NCBI GenBank assembly: GCA_029975915.1
Contig: JARKOC010000177.1
Span: 186,001-250,000, forward strand
Origin: Bryobacteraceae bacterium
GTDB lineage: Bacteria > Acidobacteriota > Terriglobia > Bryobacterales > Bryobacteraceae
Direction of reading: 5' to 3'
Length of the DNA: 64,000 bases
Below the pieces are notes generated by a model, which was given only the letters and a program-made list of their open reading frames with translations, ran no database searches and was not told the DNA's origin. Shown here piece after piece: positions 35,894 through 46,738 of the stretch. Numbering within the stretch: the first letter of the stretch is position 1; every line of letters starts with the position of its first letter. The position numbers and the translations under genes are program-made.

Positions 35894-37828
35894 CTAGGCG
35901 CCGGCAAGCTCGACGACGGCTTCGGTGACTTGGCCGATGTATTTGCCGTCGCGGACGACATCGGCGGCGATGGCGAAGCGCGGCCCTGGCGCGCCCCAGC
36001 TCTTCGGCACGGTCACATTGATCGTTGCTCTGGCCGACTCGCCGGGTGCGATGCTGAGCTTGACGACATCCGGCTCGATCCGCCATTCCGGCGGCGCGAC
36101 AAGGGCCACTTCGAGTTTCATGGGCGAGGATTTGTAGTTGCGCGCTCTGATCTCCAACGGTTGGCGTCGTCCGGGCGCGAGCAATGCCTGGTAAGGATAG
36201 ATGCTCACCCAGCTTGGGTCCATGCCGAAGTTGGATTCGCCTTCGGGCAGGATGTCGAAAAAGAACTGCTGCTGCTGGACGAAGCGTTTCTCGGTGGCAA
36301 GCATCGTGGGCCGGTCAACGGGGTACGCCTTGCCATGTCCGGGGCAGATGACCTCGGGCTCGTGCCGGATGAGGTCGCGGATGGACTTCAGGTGCGAGTC
36401 GTTTTCGACATGGTTACGGAAGATGAGGTTGTGCCGCAGCGCTCCGTCCGCGCGGTTGGCCTGGAAGAAGGCGTCGCCGGTGAAGGCCACGCGCTTCCCA
36501 TCTACGTTTACATGGAGAGCCATCTGGTATTCGGTATGGCCAGGAGAATGAGTCATTTCGAAATCGAATTCCTCCCACTTGAAGCGCTCGCCGTGGCGGA
36601 ATGAGCGGTCGACCTTGAAGGGTTCGCCGAGGATGCAGCCGAGGTTGTAGCCGCGCGGGTTCTCGAAAATGTCAACCATGTTCTCGAAGCACCAGACGCG
36701 AGCGCCGAACTTCTTCTGAAGGTGAGGGAAGCCGTTGATGTGATCATCGTGCATGTGGGAGGGAATGGCGACATCGATGGATTTCATGCCAAACTCGCGG
36801 CGGAGCCGGTCGATGGAATGTTCGACGAAACGGATGCGCTGATCTACGGCAGTGGCCCGCTCGAAGTTACTGAAGTGCGTGCCCGAAGCTGCGCCGTAAT
36901 CAACAAAGAGGGCTTTGCCGCTGTTGCTGATCAGAGCGTAGAAGGACGAAGTCGTGAGGTGGTGGCCGATGAGGTGGGGGCTAATGACGTAAGGTTGATA
37001 GGCTTCGATGGGGTCATTGCCGGTCTGGAAGCGGAAGTAACCGCTCAGGCGGTTGGAGGTTTCGCGCAAGGCGGCGTCAGGATCGGGAAGGGGTTCGCCA
37101 TGGGAGGGGCACAGCAGGGCGGGCTTCTGTTCGCGAAGGCGTTCAAGAGAGTAGACGCCGAGGTCGATGCCCTCGGAGCCGCCGTAGTTGATCTGGGTGT
37201 CGTACAGAGTGAGGATCTTGCCGGGGGCGTACATGAGATCGCCGGAGAATGCGACGCGACGGCCGTCGATTTGGGTCAGGAGCGTGATGGAACCGAGGGT
37301 GTGCCCAGGCGTGGGGAGGACAAAGAAGTCGATCGGGCCTTCCCGCCAGCGGATGGTGGTGTAGTCGAGGAGGGACGAGGCGACGGGGAGGTCTTCGGTG
37401 ATGGTGTTGAAGTCGTTGCGGACGTAATAGAGGTGGTAGATCCGGCGGTTCCGCCAGAAGTTGCGCGCGTCGGCGAACAAATAGCGTTCGTGGGCGGGGA
37501 CGTGGATGGGGATATTGCGGGCGACGGCGCGGCTGTCGCCCTGACACTGATCACGATGGTGATGGGTGTGATAGATGCCGTCGATGGAGGAGACGCCGAG
37601 GTCGGCAAGGTGGTCGAGGACGGCGCCGGAGCCGAAGTCGATCAGGACAGCGCGGCGCCCGGAGCGAACGATGTAAACGTTGCAGGTGTCTTCGAAGAGC
37701 CAGAGGTTGGGCGAGATCTGGCGGGGCTTGGAATCGGGCTTGAAGTGGGACGGGGCGGCGGGTGCGGGTGCAGCAGCGGCGCTGGCAGCGGCGGTGCCGA
37801 GAAACGTGCGACGGGAGGGTTTCGGCAT
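35894..37828 (-). CDS. Exported protein with two tandem metallo-beta-lactamase domains
   Basis: 644 aa. SRRTFLGTAAASAAAA is a Tat signal. Domain 1 (about 35-250): THHHRDQ gives H89-x-H91-x-D93, with Gln94 in place of the usual His; TPGHT at 173-177, SGD at 195-197 and PSHGE at 241-245 complete the site. Domain 2 (about 285-510): SHMHDDH gives a complete H358-x-H360-x-D362-H363; SPGHTE at 428-433, FTGDAF near 449-454 and PGHGKA near 490 follow. A C-terminal beta domain (about 540-640) with PGESARATINV resembles NEW3-type modules. A tandem, non-identical MBL pair in one chain is uncommon; the substrate is unknown. Confidence 0.88.
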   Translation of the reverse strand: MPKPSRRTFLGTAAASAAAAPAPAAPSHFKPDSKPRQISPNLWLFEDTCNVYIVRSGRRAVLIDFGSGAVLDHLADLGVSSIDGIYHTHHHRDQCQGDSRAVARNIPIHVPAHERYLFADARNFWRNRRIYHLYYVRNDFNTITEDLPVASSLLDYTTIRWREGPIDFFVLPTPGHTLGSITLLTQIDGRRVAFSGDLMYAPGKILTLYDTQINYGGSEGIDLGVYSLERLREQKPALLCPSHGEPLPDPDAALRETSNRLSGYFRFQTGNDPIEAYQPYVISPHLIGHHLTTSSFYALISNSGKALFVDYGAASGTHFSNFERATAVDQRIRFVEHSIDRLRREFGMKSIDVAIPSHMHDDHINGFPHLQKKFGARVWCFENMVDIFENPRGYNLGCILGEPFKVDRSFRHGERFKWEEFDFEMTHSPGHTEYQMALHVNVDGKRVAFTGDAFFQANRADGALRHNLIFRNHVENDSHLKSIRDLIRHEPEVICPGHGKAYPVDRPTMLATEKRFVQQQQFFFDILPEGESNFGMDPSWVSIYPYQALLAPGRRQPLEIRARNYKSSPMKLEVALVAPPEWRIEPDVVKLSIAPGESARATINVTVPKSWGAPGPRFAIAADVVRDGKYIGQVTEAVVELAGA

Positions 37829-37914
37829 AGCGGCATTGTGACAGAAAGGCCGCGCAAAGCAAGGGCCTCTCTGCCTACGGCCGGATGCCGGACTGCCAGG
37901 AGGGGGAGGCGGTC

Positions 37915-39339
37915 CTAAGCGGGCAGCCGGGACTCGCCCATCAGGAACTGGTCGACGCCTCGGGCGGCCTTGCGGCCTTCAGCGATGGCCCAGACGACGA
38001 GCGACTGGCCGCGGCGCATGTCGCCGGCGGCAAAGACGCCTTCGACGCTGGACATGTAATTGTCGTCAGTGCGGACGTTGCCGCGGGCGTCGAGCTCGAC
38101 GCCAAGCTGTTCGATCATGCCGCCTCGCACGGGGCCCAGGAAGCCCATGGCGAGGAGGACGAGATCGGCGGGGTACTGTTTTTCGGTCCCCTGAATGGGT
38201 TCGAACTTGGGGGCAGGGCCGACTTCGACGGTTTCGATTGCTTTCACGTTTCCGCCGCTATCGCCGATGAATCGGGTGGCGGTGGTGGACCAGATGCGAT
38301 CGCCGCCTTCCTCGTGGGAGGATTCGGTGCGGAGCATGAGGGGCCACATCGGCCAGGGGGTACTGCCAGCACGGTCAGCCGGGGGCATGGGCATGATCTC
38401 GATCTGGAGAACCGAGGCGGCCCTGTGGCGATGGGACGTACCGAGGCAGTCGGCGCCGGTGTCGCCACCGCCGATGATGACGACGTTCTTGCCCTGAGCG
38501 GAGATCCATTGTTCGGCTGGGATCTTGTCGCCAGCGCGGCGTTTGTTGTTCATCGGCAGCCAGTCCATGGCGAAGTGGATGCCTTTGAGGTTTCGGCCGG
38601 GGATGGCCAGGTCACGGGGCTGCTCCGCTCCGCCGGCAAGGAGGACAGCGTCAAAGTTCGACCGGAGTTCGTCGATTGCGACGTTGACGCCGACGTGGGA
38701 GTTGGTCTGGAAGGTGACGCCTTCGGCCTCCATCTGCTTGATGCGGCGGTCGATGAGTTGCTTTTCCATCTTGAAGTCAGGGATGCCGTAGCGGAGAAGT
38801 CCGCCGATCCGGTCAGCTTTTTCAAAGACAGTGACGAGGTGGCCGGCACGAGCGAGCTGCTGGGCGGCGGCCAGACCGGCCGGACCGCTACCGACGATGG
38901 CGATCTTTTTGCCGGTGCGTGCGGTGGGCGGCTCGGGCTGAATCCAGCCGGCTTCGAATGCGTGGTCGATGATGGTGCGTTCGATGGCCTTGATGGAGAC
39001 GGGAGGCTCGTTGATGCCAAGGACGCATGCGGCTTCGCAAGGCGCCGGGCAGACGCGGCCGGTGAATTCGGGGAAGTTGTTGGTGGCGTGGAGGCGGCGG
39101 ATGGCCTGCTGCCAGCGGTCGCGGTAGACCATGTCATTCCAATCGGGAATGATGTTGTTGAGTGGGCAGCCGGTATGGCAGAAGGGGACGCCGCAGTCCA
39201 TGCAGCGGGCGCCCTGCTGGCGGGCGGAGGAATCGGGGAAGGGCTGGTAGACCTCGAACCAGTCGTTGACGCGCTGGGCGACTGGGCGGCGCGAGGGGAC
39301 TTCGCGGGCAATTTCCATGAATCCTGTTGGCTTACCCAC
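37915..39339 (-). CDS. gltD: Glutamate synthase (NADPH) small subunit
   Basis: 474 aa from GTG 39339, giving the typical start V-G-K-P-T-G-F-M-E. The frame is open to 39369, but the extra ten residues do not match the family. Cys-rich [18 protein letters not shown] near the start carries [4Fe-4S] ligands. [22 protein letters not shown] is the FAD-binding motif; [22 protein letters not shown] the NADPH site. [25 protein letters not shown] ends the FAD domain. It transfers electrons from NADPH to GltB. It overlaps the end of gltB by eight bases. Confidence 0.97.
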   Translation of the reverse strand: MGKPTGFMEIAREVPSRRPVAQRVNDWFEVYQPFPDSSARQQGARCMDCGVPFCHTGCPLNNIIPDWNDMVYRDRWQQAIRRLHATNNFPEFTGRVCPAPCEAACVLGINEPPVSIKAIERTIIDHAFEAGWIQPEPPTARTGKKIAIVGSGPAGLAAAQQLARAGHLVTVFEKADRIGGLLRYGIPDFKMEKQLIDRRIKQMEAEGVTFQTNSHVGVNVAIDELRSNFDAVLLAGGAEQPRDLAIPGRNLKGIHFAMDWLPMNNKRRAGDKIPAEQWISAQGKNVVIIGGGDTGADCLGTSHRHRAASVLQIEIMPMPPADRAGSTPWPMWPLMLRTESSHEEGGDRIWSTTATRFIGDSGGNVKAIETVEVGPAPKFEPIQGTEKQYPADLVLLAMGFLGPVRGGMIEQLGVELDARGNVRTDDNYMSSVEGVFAAGDMRRGQSLVVWAIAEGRKAARGVDQFLMGESRLPA

Positions 39340-42300
39340 GGGCCACCTCCTGTTGGGACTGGACAGCATCTGGGCGTGTCAAGGTCAACTTCGGGGCGTC
39401 GGCGAGGCGCGGAACACCAAGGACGCGCTTGTATTCGTGCGGGAAGACCTTGACGAAGCGGGGCAACATTCCATACCAGTTGTCTAGGATCCAGCGGGCG
39501 CGGGGCGAACCGGTAAGATCGGCATGCCGTTCGATGAGATTGCGGATCAGGTCGACATCCTTGGAATCGCGCAGAGGTTCGAGATCGACTCCTGAACGGT
39601 TGCATAGGCGCGATGAGAAGTCGCCGGTTTCGTCGAGGACGTAGGCGATGCCGCCGGACATGCCGGCGGCGAAGTTCTTGCCGGTGCGGCCGATGACGAT
39701 GACGAGGCCCTTGGTCATGTACTCACAGCCGTGGTCGCCGACGCCTTCGACGACAGCCGTGGCACCGGAATTGCGTACGCAAAAGCGTTCGCCGGCCATG
39801 CCGTTGAAGAAGGCTTCTCCGCTGGTGGCGCCGTAGAGCACGACGTTGCCGACCAGGATGTTGTCTTCAGGGACAAAGGTGGATGTGCGTGGCGGGTAGA
39901 CGACAATGCGGCCGCCGGAGAGGCCCTTGCCGACGTAGTCGTTTGCATCGCCTTCGAGGGTGAGAGAGATCCCCCTGGCGAGGAATGCGCCGAAGCTCTG
40001 GCCGGCGGAACCGGTGAAGTTAAAACGGATGGTGCCGTCGGGCAGACCGGCAGCGCCGTAACGGCGGGCGATTTCGCCGGAAAGCATGGCGCCGACGGTT
40101 CGATGAACGTTCTTAATGGGAAGCTTGAACTCGACAGGTGAGCCTTCGGCGATAGCGTCCTTGGCGTGCTTGATGAGTTCGTAGTCAAGGGCCTGATCGA
40201 GGCCGTGGTCCTGGGAGGTGATGCACCGGCGGGCGACGCGGCTGGGTGCGGTGGGCATGTGAAGGATGGAAGAGAAGTCGAGCCCCTTGGCTTTCCAATG
40301 GTCGACGGCGGGCCGCATTTCGAGCTTGTCGGCGCGGCCAACCATTTCAGCGACGGTGCGGAAGCCGAGTTTCGCCATGATCTCTCGCATCTCTTCGGCC
40401 ACGAAGAAAAAGAACCGGATGACGTCCTCGGGCGTGCCTGTGAATTTGGCGCGGAGCTTGGGGTCCTGGGTGGCGATGCCGACGGGGCAGGTGTTCAGAT
40501 GGCACTTGCGCATCATGATGCAGCCCATGGCGATGAGCGGCATGGTGGAGAAACCGAACTCCTCGGCGCCGAGCAGGGCGGCGACGGCGACGTCGCGGCC
40601 AGTCTGGAGTTTGCCGTCGGTCTGGACAATGATGCGGCCACGAAGGTCGTTCATGACGAGGACCTGCTGGGTTTCGGCGAGTCCGAGTTCCCAGGGGGTG
40701 CCGGCATGCCTGATAGAGGTGAGAGGACTGGCGCCCGTGCCGCCTGAGTCGCCGGAGATGAGGACCAGGTCGGCGTGGGCTTTGGCGACTCCGGCGGCGA
40801 CTGTTCCGACTCCGACCTCCGAAACCAGCTTGACCGAGATGCGTGCCCGCGGATTAGCGTTCTTGAGGTCGTAGATGAGCTGGGCGAGATCCTCAATGGA
40901 GTAAATGTCGTGGTGAGGCGGAGGCGAGACGAGGCCGACGCCGGGAGTGGAATGGCGGACGCGGGCGATGTTCTCGTCGACCTTGTGTCCGGGCAACTGG
41001 CCGCCTTCGCCGGGCTTGGCGCCCTGGGCGATTTTGATCTGAAGCTCGTCGGCGTTGATGAGGTAATTGGTAGTGACACCGAACCGGCCCGAGGCGACTT
41101 GTTTAATGGAACTGCGGCGCCAATCGCCGTTGGGGTCGCGCTGGAAGCGCGACTCGTCCTCGCCGCCTTCGCCAGTGTTCGAACGCGCGCCGATGCGGTT
41201 CATAGCGATGGCGAGGGTTTCGTGGGCCTCCTTGGAGATGGACCCAAACGACATGGCGCCGGTGGCGAATCGTTTGACGATCTCCGAGGCGGGCTCGACT
41301 TCGTCAATTGGGACCGGCTTCTCGGCCCACTTGAAGTCCATCAGGCCGCGGAGGGTGCAGAGCTGGCGGTTCTGATTGTTGATATGGGCGGCGTATTCCT
41401 GGTAGGTGGAGTAGCTCTGCTGCTTCAGGGAGTGCTGGAGCTTGGAAATGGTGGTTGGATTGATGAGGTGGTACTCGCCGCGGGCACGCCAGGAATAGGC
41501 GCCACCGATGTCAAGGCCGGTTTCTGAGTCGGTGAACGGGGCGAAGGCGTGCGCGTGCTTACGGCGTGTTTCTTCGGCGAGAACGTCGAGGCCGATGCCC
41601 TGAATCCGGGAAGGCGTGCCGGTAAAATACTTGTCAACGAGAGGCTGGCTGAGGCCGATGGCCTCGAAGATCTGGGCTCCACGATAGCTTTGCAGGGTGG
41701 AGATGCCCATCTTCGAGAAGACCTTGAGGAGGCCCTTGTTGACAGCCTTCTTGTAGTTCTTCAGGGCCTTCTCAAAGTCGAGGCCGTTGGGAAGCTGCCC
41801 CCCGTCTGCGAGCGACTCCAACGACTCAATGGCCAGGTAAGGATTGACGGCGCTGGCTCCATATCCGATCAGCAGGCAGAAGTGCATGACCTCCCTGGGC
41901 TCGCCGCTCTCGATAATGAGGCAGACCTGGGTGCGTGTCCCCTCGCGGACGAGGTGGTTGTGGACGGCGGTAAGCGCGAGGAGTGACGGGATCGGGGCCA
42001 GTTCCTCATCGATGCCGCGGTCGGAGAGGATGAGCACTGTATAGCCATTCTTAATGGCGAGCGAGGCGCGGCGGCAGAGACCGTCAAGGGTCCGTTCGAG
42101 CTCTTGTTCACCGCCGTCGACGCGGTAGAGCATGGGCATTGTCGTCGAAAGAAACTCGCCCATGTTGATCCGTCGTAGTTTTTCGAGGTCCCAGTTGGTG
42201 AGAAGAGGGTGATCCAGTTTGAGGGTGTGGCAGTGCTGGGGCGTCTCGTCAAGAATATTGCGCTCAGTTCCCAAATAACTGGTGAGGGACATGACGAGTT

Positions 42301-43948
42301 CCTCACGGATCGGGTCGATGGGCGGGTTGGTGACCTGGGCAAAGAGCTGCTTGAAGTAGCTAAAGAGAGGTTGAGGCTTGTCGGAGAGGCAGGCTAGGGG
42401 AGTGTCAGTGCCCATACTGCCGATGGGCTCTTGACCCTGTTCGGCCATGGGAATGAGGATCATTTTCAAATCCTCTTCGGTGTAGCCGAATGCGCGTTGG
42501 CGCTGGACGATGGTCTCGTGGTCGGTGGGATGGACCCTGAAGGGAGCGGGTAATTTGTCAAGCCGGATCTGCTGGGAATCGATCCACTCAGCGTAAGGCT
42601 GGCGGGCGGCGAGCGACGCTTTGATCTCTTCGTCGGGGACGATGCGGCCCTGGCTCAGATCGGCGAGCAGCATTTTGCCGGGTTGAAGCCGGCCTTTGTA
42701 AGCGACGTCCTCGGGCTTGACCGGCAAAACCCCAGTCTCTGAGGCTACGATGAGCAGATCGTCCTTTGTGACCAGGTAGCGCGACGGGCGAAGACCGTTG
42801 CGGTCCAGAGTAGCTCCGATCATGCGGCCATCGGTGAAGGCGACGGCCGCTGGCCCGTCCCACGGCTCCATCAGCGATGCGTGGTACTCATAGAAGGCCC
42901 GCTTCTCCGCCGGCATTGTGGAATCAGCATCCCAGGCCTCTGGAATCAACATGGCCATGACATGAGGTAGGGAGCGGCCGGCAAGCGTAAGCAGTTCGAC
43001 GACGTTGTCGAGAGTCGCGGAGTCCGAGCCGCCAGGCTGGACGATGGGAAGGATCTTCTTCAAATCGCTGCCGAACAGAGAAGACCTCAGAATCGCTTGG
43101 CGAGCGTGCATCCACGCGGCATTCCCCCGGACAGTGTTGATCTCGCCGTTATGACAGATGTAACGGAACGGGTGGGCCAACTGCCACGAAGGGAAGGTGT
43201 TCGTGGAGAATCGCTGATGCACCATACAAAGGGCGCTGACGCAAGCGGGATCGGACAGGTCGCCGTAGAAACGGGAGATCTGCGGAGCGAGCAGGAGTCC
43301 TTTGTACACAATGGTGCGGGCCGACAGCGACGGGATGTAGACAAAGTTCTTGTCCCGGATGTCGGACGCGGCAACCTCGCTTTCAATGCGCTTGCGGACG
43401 ACGTAGAGCTTGCGTTCGAGGGCGTCAGCGTCCAGAGAGGAGATGCAACCGACAAAAAGCTGCTGAATATAAGGTTGTGATGCCCGAGCGATGCGCCCAA
43501 TTGCATCGACATCGACCGGAGTGTCGCGCCAGCCAAGAAGTTGCAGGCCCTCTTCGCTGATGATGCGTTCGATGATGCCTTCGACTGCAAGCCGTTGCTG
43601 AGGTTCGACAGGGAGGAAGACGATGCCAGCGCCATACTGGCCCGCCGGAGGCAGGATGAAGCCAAGTTTGGCGCATTCGCGGGCAAAGAAGGCGTGTGGG
43701 ATCTGAATCAGCACGCCAGCGCCATCACCGGTGTCTGGATCACATCCACAAGCTCCGCGGTGGGTCAGATTGAGGAGAATCTGGATGCCCTTGAGGATGA
43801 TATCGTGAGACTTAGTCCCTTTGATACTGGCTACGAACCCAATGCCGCAGGCATCGTGCTCATGCGATGGATGGTAAAGCCCTTCGGCAGCCGGCAAACC
43901 TCGGGTGACCGCCGTATCGTTGGGGGGTGAAGGCTTGCCTTGAGTCAT
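39332..43948 (-). CDS. gltB: Glutamate synthase large subunit
   Basis: 1538 aa from ATG 43948, chosen because AGGAG ends four bases upstream; the frame is open to 43987. [10 protein letters not shown] places the N-terminal nucleophile Cys at position 34, after a 33-residue propeptide that must be removed. The domains are: class II amidotransferase (to about 420), central domain, FMN-binding TIM barrel with GEGGED and [11 protein letters not shown], with the [3Fe-4S] cluster at [20 protein letters not shown], and a C-terminal beta-helix with GGRIVVYPP. It makes two glutamates from 2-oxoglutarate and glutamine. The LysR gene is divergent and may regulate it. Confidence 0.97.
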   Translation of the reverse strand: MTQGKPSPPNDTAVTRGLPAAEGLYHPSHEHDACGIGFVASIKGTKSHDIILKGIQILLNLTHRGACGCDPDTGDGAGVLIQIPHAFFARECAKLGFILPPAGQYGAGIVFLPVEPQQRLAVEGIIERIISEEGLQLLGWRDTPVDVDAIGRIARASQPYIQQLFVGCISSLDADALERKLYVVRKRIESEVAASDIRDKNFVYIPSLSARTIVYKGLLLAPQISRFYGDLSDPACVSALCMVHQRFSTNTFPSWQLAHPFRYICHNGEINTVRGNAAWMHARQAILRSSLFGSDLKKILPIVQPGGSDSATLDNVVELLTLAGRSLPHVMAMLIPEAWDADSTMPAEKRAFYEYHASLMEPWDGPAAVAFTDGRMIGATLDRNGLRPSRYLVTKDDLLIVASETGVLPVKPEDVAYKGRLQPGKMLLADLSQGRIVPDEEIKASLAARQPYAEWIDSQQIRLDKLPAPFRVHPTDHETIVQRQRAFGYTEEDLKMILIPMAEQGQEPIGSMGTDTPLACLSDKPQPLFSYFKQLFAQVTNPPIDPIREELVMSLTSYLGTERNILDETPQHCHTLKLDHPLLTNWDLEKLRRINMGEFLSTTMPMLYRVDGGEQELERTLDGLCRRASLAIKNGYTVLILSDRGIDEELAPIPSLLALTAVHNHLVREGTRTQVCLIIESGEPREVMHFCLLIGYGASAVNPYLAIESLESLADGGQLPNGLDFEKALKNYKKAVNKGLLKVFSKMGISTLQSYRGAQIFEAIGLSQPLVDKYFTGTPSRIQGIGLDVLAEETRRKHAHAFAPFTDSETGLDIGGAYSWRARGEYHLINPTTISKLQHSLKQQSYSTYQEYAAHINNQNRQLCTLRGLMDFKWAEKPVPIDEVEPASEIVKRFATGAMSFGSISKEAHETLAIAMNRIGARSNTGEGGEDESRFQRDPNGDWRRSSIKQVASGRFGVTTNYLINADELQIKIAQGAKPGEGGQLPGHKVDENIARVRHSTPGVGLVSPPPHHDIYSIEDLAQLIYDLKNANPRARISVKLVSEVGVGTVAAGVAKAHADLVLISGDSGGTGASPLTSIRHAGTPWELGLAETQQVLVMNDLRGRIIVQTDGKLQTGRDVAVAALLGAEEFGFSTMPLIAMGCIMMRKCHLNTCPVGIATQDPKLRAKFTGTPEDVIRFFFFVAEEMREIMAKLGFRTVAEMVGRADKLEMRPAVDHWKAKGLDFSSILHMPTAPSRVARRCITSQDHGLDQALDYELIKHAKDAIAEGSPVEFKLPIKNVHRTVGAMLSGEIARRYGAAGLPDGTIRFNFTGSAGQSFGAFLARGISLTLEGDANDYVGKGLSGGRIVVYPPRTSTFVPEDNILVGNVVLYGATSGEAFFNGMAGERFCVRNSGATAVVEGVGDHGCEYMTKGLVIVIGRTGKNFAAGMSGGIAYVLDETGDFSSRLCNRSGVDLEPLRDSKDVDLIRNLIERHADLTGSPRARWILDNWYGMLPRFVKVFPHEYKRVLGVPRLADAPKLTLTRPDAVQSQQEVARG

Positions 43949-43958
43949 ATATCTCCTC

Positions 43959-43987
43959 AGTATAAGGTTTGCCTGTGTATCAGTCAA
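43959..43987 (-). promoter_or_regulatory. Putative gltB promoter
   Basis: Minus strand TTGACT (43982-43987), 17-base spacer, TATACT (43959-43964), and the start ATG 10 bases further at 43948. The match is strong at both boxes. The implied start of transcription falls inside the Shine-Dalgarno, so the leader is very short. Confidence 0.6.
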
Positions 43988-44039
43988 AGTGAACCTGCAG
44001 GCATTGCCGCATCAGCCCTACTTATGTTAGGATGCGACC

Positions 44040-44921
44040 GTGGATTTATCGCAATTAAAGCTCTTTCGTGACATTGTCCAGAACCGCAGCATCAGCCGGG
44101 GCGCGGCTCTCAATGGAGTGACGCAATCGGCAGCGAGTCAAACTGTGCAAGAGATGGAACGGTCGCTGGGGGCGCAATTGTTAGACCGTTCGCGGCGTCC
44201 GCTCGAGGTGTTGCCGGCGGGTAAGGCGCTCTATGACTTCGGCCGCGATGTACTGAGACGCCAGCAGCAGTTCCAGGCTGAATTGGAAGAGATCCGGGGC
44301 AGCGATGGCGGCCCGTTGAAGATCGCGGCGATCTACTCCGTGGGCCTCTCCGAAATGTCGAGGCTGGAGGAGGAATTCCACAAGCGCCTGCCGGCGGCGC
44401 AACTTGAAGTGAACTACCTCCGGCCGGAAAAAGTCTACCAGGCCGTCGCGGACGACCGTGTGGATCTGGGCCTGGTGAGCTATCCCGAGGCGACGCGTGA
44501 CGTAGTAGCTTTGCCCTGGCGCAATGAAGAAATGGTTGTGGCTTGTGGGCCAGGGCACCAGTTGGCCGGAAAATCGCACGTGACCCCTCCCGACCTGGAG
44601 AATACGGACTTCATTGCCTTCGACGAGGACCTTCCGATCAGCCGCGACATCGAGCGGTTCCTGCGGGAGCACAGCGTTAGAGTCCATGTGGTGATGAGGT
44701 TCGACAACATCCAGAGTATGAGGGAAGCATTGAGAATCGGCCATGCGGTGAGCATTCTGCCTTCGCCAATGTTGCAGGCCGATGTGGACGAAGGGCGTCT
44801 TGTCGCCGTGCCGTTGAGTTCGCCATTGTATAGGCCGCTGGGGATCATCCACAGGCGGCGGCGCAGTTTTCCAAGGGCGGCGCAGGTTTTTCTAGATTTA
44901 CTGCTCCACCCGGCTGCCTAG
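44040..44921 (+). CDS. LysR-family transcriptional regulator
   Basis: 293 aa; GTG start at 44040. DLSQLKLFRDIVQNRSISRGAALNGVTQSAASQTVQEMERSLGAQLLDR is the winged helix-turn-helix of LysR proteins. PLKIAAIYSVGLSEMSRLEEEFHKR begins the type 2 periplasmic-binding-like effector domain. LysR members usually sit divergent to a target and respond to a small molecule. Here gltB is divergent across 91 bases, so control of glutamate synthase, like GltC in Bacillus, is a fair inference. Its own -10-like TATGTT is 11 bases before the GTG. The stop abuts that of rlmN. Confidence 0.92.
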   Translation: MDLSQLKLFRDIVQNRSISRGAALNGVTQSAASQTVQEMERSLGAQLLDRSRRPLEVLPAGKALYDFGRDVLRRQQQFQAELEEIRGSDGGPLKIAAIYSVGLSEMSRLEEEFHKRLPAAQLEVNYLRPEKVYQAVADDRVDLGLVSYPEATRDVVALPWRNEEMVVACGPGHQLAGKSHVTPPDLENTDFIAFDEDLPISRDIERFLREHSVRVHVVMRFDNIQSMREALRIGHAVSILPSPMLQADVDEGRLVAVPLSSPLYRPLGIIHRRRRSFPRAAQVFLDLLLHPAA

Positions 44922-45977
44922 TCAGGCTCGCAGTTGGACGAGCCCCTCGGTATCCGATCCCATCCGCTTGAGCTGGCCACACGCCGCGAAGATATCCAGG
45001 CCGCGGGGTCTGCGGACGAAACAGGGCAGCGATCGGCGGACAATGGCCTGGAAAGCGGCGACGCGTTCGGGGAGCGGGGATTCATACGGGATGCCGGGCC
45101 CTGGGTTGAGGGCAATGAGGTTCACTTTCGCCCGGAACTGGGCCAGCATGCGGGCAACGCGGCGGGCATCTTCGACCGAATCGTTTACGCCCCCCAACAG
45201 AACGTATTCAAACGTGAGCCGCTCCCAAGGACGCAAGGGATAAGCCCGGCAAGCGTCGAGCAACTCTCGCAAACCGTATTTGCGGGTGATTGGCATCAAC
45301 TCGCGGCGCTGTTCTTCGGTGGATGCGTTCAGTGAGATGGCCAGTTTGGGCCGGGGATCGGCGGCTGCGAATTCGGCGAAGCGGGCGATGATACCTGAAG
45401 TGGAAACGGTGATGCGGCGGGGTGAAATGTTGAGACCCTCCGGGTCGCAGAGCAACCGGGCCGCCTTGAGGACGTGAGGCAGGTTGAGGAACGGCTCGCC
45501 CTGCCCCATCATGACGATGTTGATACGCTTCTGATCGGCCCAGAGTCCGTTGTCTTCCGCCAGAACCATCACCTGGCCCACAATTTCGCCAGCCGTGAGG
45601 TTGCGTTCAAGGCCCATCGCCGCCGTCAAACAGAAGCGGCAATCCACCGCGCAACCGACCTGAGACGAAATGCAGAGCGTGTCCCTTCCCTGCTCCGGCA
45701 TGAATACCGCCTCGACGCTCCGCCCGTCGGCGAGCGAAAGCAGGTAACGGCGCGTGCCGTCGCTCGACTCATACCTGGACTGGATGCCGGGCCAACCGGC
45801 AACAAACTCCTCCGCCAGGCGCTGGCGAACCATGCCTGGAAGTGGCGTGGCCCGCGTGATGTCCTGAACCCGACGGCGGTAAATCGCCTCGTAGAGCTGG
45901 CGCGAACGGTAGGCAGGGATCCCATCGCCGAGAATTCTCTGGAGTTCCTCGCGTTCAAGGCCCAGCAACGGTTTCAT
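44922..45977 (-). CDS. rlmN: 23S rRNA (adenine(2503)-C(2))-methyltransferase
   Basis: 351 aa. [13 protein letters not shown] gives the C-x3-C-x2-C radical SAM motif (Cys109, Cys113, Cys116). [13 protein letters not shown] near 155 and [16 protein letters not shown] near 215 are RlmN signatures; the last Cys-containing segment (about 332-346) holds the methyl-accepting Cys. It methylates C2 of A2503 in 23S rRNA and may also act on tRNA. The LysR stop and rlmN stop are directly next to each other. ThiS-like gene lies 32 bases upstream in the same direction. Confidence 0.96.
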   Translation of the reverse strand: MKPLLGLEREELQRILGDGIPAYRSRQLYEAIYRRRVQDITRATPLPGMVRQRLAEEFVAGWPGIQSRYESSDGTRRYLLSLADGRSVEAVFMPEQGRDTLCISSQVGCAVDCRFCLTAAMGLERNLTAGEIVGQVMVLAEDNGLWADQKRINIVMMGQGEPFLNLPHVLKAARLLCDPEGLNISPRRITVSTSGIIARFAEFAAADPRPKLAISLNASTEEQRRELMPITRKYGLRELLDACRAYPLRPWERLTFEYVLLGGVNDSVEDARRVARMLAQFRAKVNLIALNPGPGIPYESPLPERVAAFQAIVRRSLPCFVRRPRGLDIFAACGQLKRMGSDTEGLVQLRA

Positions 45978-46009
45978 GGAACGATCCAGGTCCAGTCCTC
46001 CTCTTCCAG

Positions 46010-46222
46010 TCAGACAGGTTCGCAGCCCCCGCCGACAAAGGTTACGATTTCAATTGCATCACCTGACTTCACTGCCGTGGTCTTCCAGTCGGCTCTGCGA
46101 ACGATGCGGCGGTTGATCTCAATCGCCACACGGCTGGAATCAAGTCCTAGCAGCTCAATCAGTTGACATAGGCTCGCGGACTCTGGGACTTCCTTCTCCG
46201 CCCCATTGATGGTAATTTTCAT
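46010..46222 (-). CDS. ThiS-like sulfur carrier with residues beyond the diglycine
   Basis: 70 aa from ATG 46222 (an upstream in-frame Met at 46279 gives a poor leader). [21 protein letters not shown] followed by [18 protein letters not shown] is the beta-grasp ThiS fold. IVTFVGGG is the end of the usual ThiS, but here C-E-P-V follows the glycines before the stop. ThiS normally needs a free C-terminal Gly-Gly to be adenylated by ThiF. Either the extra residues are removed or the protein has another role. No thiG, thiF, thiH or cysM gene is near. TATTTT stands eight bases before the start. Confidence 0.82.
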   Translation of the reverse strand: MKITINGAEKEVPESASLCQLIELLGLDSSRVAIEINRRIVRRADWKTTAVKSGDAIEIVTFVGGGCEPV

Positions 46223-46255
46223 GTGGTTGAAAAATAATGACTTAGATCGGGTTGT

Positions 46256-46285
46256 TTGACACCCTCTCCTGGCGATCATTATAGT
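46256..46285 (+). promoter_or_regulatory. sigma-70 type promoter of the nuo operon
   Basis: TTGACA (46256-46261), 18-base spacer, TATAGT (46280-46285): exact -35 and 5/6 at -10. Transcription would begin near 46292, giving about 27 leader bases before nuoA. It lies between the divergent thiS-like gene and nuoA. The sequence from the -35 into the spacer, TTGACACCCTCTC, differs by one C from that of the rpmH promoter. Confidence 0.75.
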
Positions 46286-46318
46286 AAATAGTTAACCTAG
46301 GGGGGCCTCGGAACAGTT

Positions 46319-46738
46319 ATGCCCACGTCCGTCATTGACTCCTACTTCCCATTGCTCATACAAGTGAACCTCGCCCTAGTGATAGGCGCGGCTCTGGTGG
46401 CGCTCGGCGTTCTGCTTGGCAAACGTCTGAAAAATAAGGTGAAGGACGAGGCCTATGAATGTGGCATCACGCCGGTGGGCACGGCCCGCGAACGCTTCAG
46501 CGTGAAGTTCTATCTGGTTGCGATGCTGTTCATCCTGTTTGACATCGAGGCGATCTTCCTGTATCCGTGGGCCGTCATATTCCGCGAACTCAAGATGTTC
46601 GCATTCGTGGAGATGACCTTATTCATCGGGCTCGTGCTGTGTGGCTTGTTCTACGTTTATAAGAAAGGCGTTTTGAACTGGAATCCAGATCATGGTGAAC
46701 AGTCCGGTGCAGCCGGAAAGGTGCGTGATGCTGCCTGA
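46319..46738 (+). CDS. nuoA: NADH-quinone oxidoreductase subunit A
   Basis: 139 aa, three TM segments. LLGKRLKNKVKDEAYECGITPVGTARERFSVKFYLVAMLFILFDIEAIFLYPWA holds the family motif Y-E-C-G and F-D-x-E. It is in the membrane arm near the quinone site. This is the first gene of the operon, with a good promoter upstream. Its 3' end overlaps nuoC by 11 bases; there is no space for nuoB, which usually comes between. Confidence 0.95.
   Translation: MPTSVIDSYFPLLIQVNLALVIGAALVALGVLLGKRLKNKVKDEAYECGITPVGTARERFSVKFYLVAMLFILFDIEAIFLYPWAVIFRELKMFAFVEMTLFIGLVLCGLFYVYKKGVLNWNPDHGEQSGAAGKVRDAA

Noticed and set aside
46223..46318. TPP riboswitch before the thiS-like gene
   Set aside because: The region is only 96 bases, holds the nuo promoter, and has no thi-box sequence.
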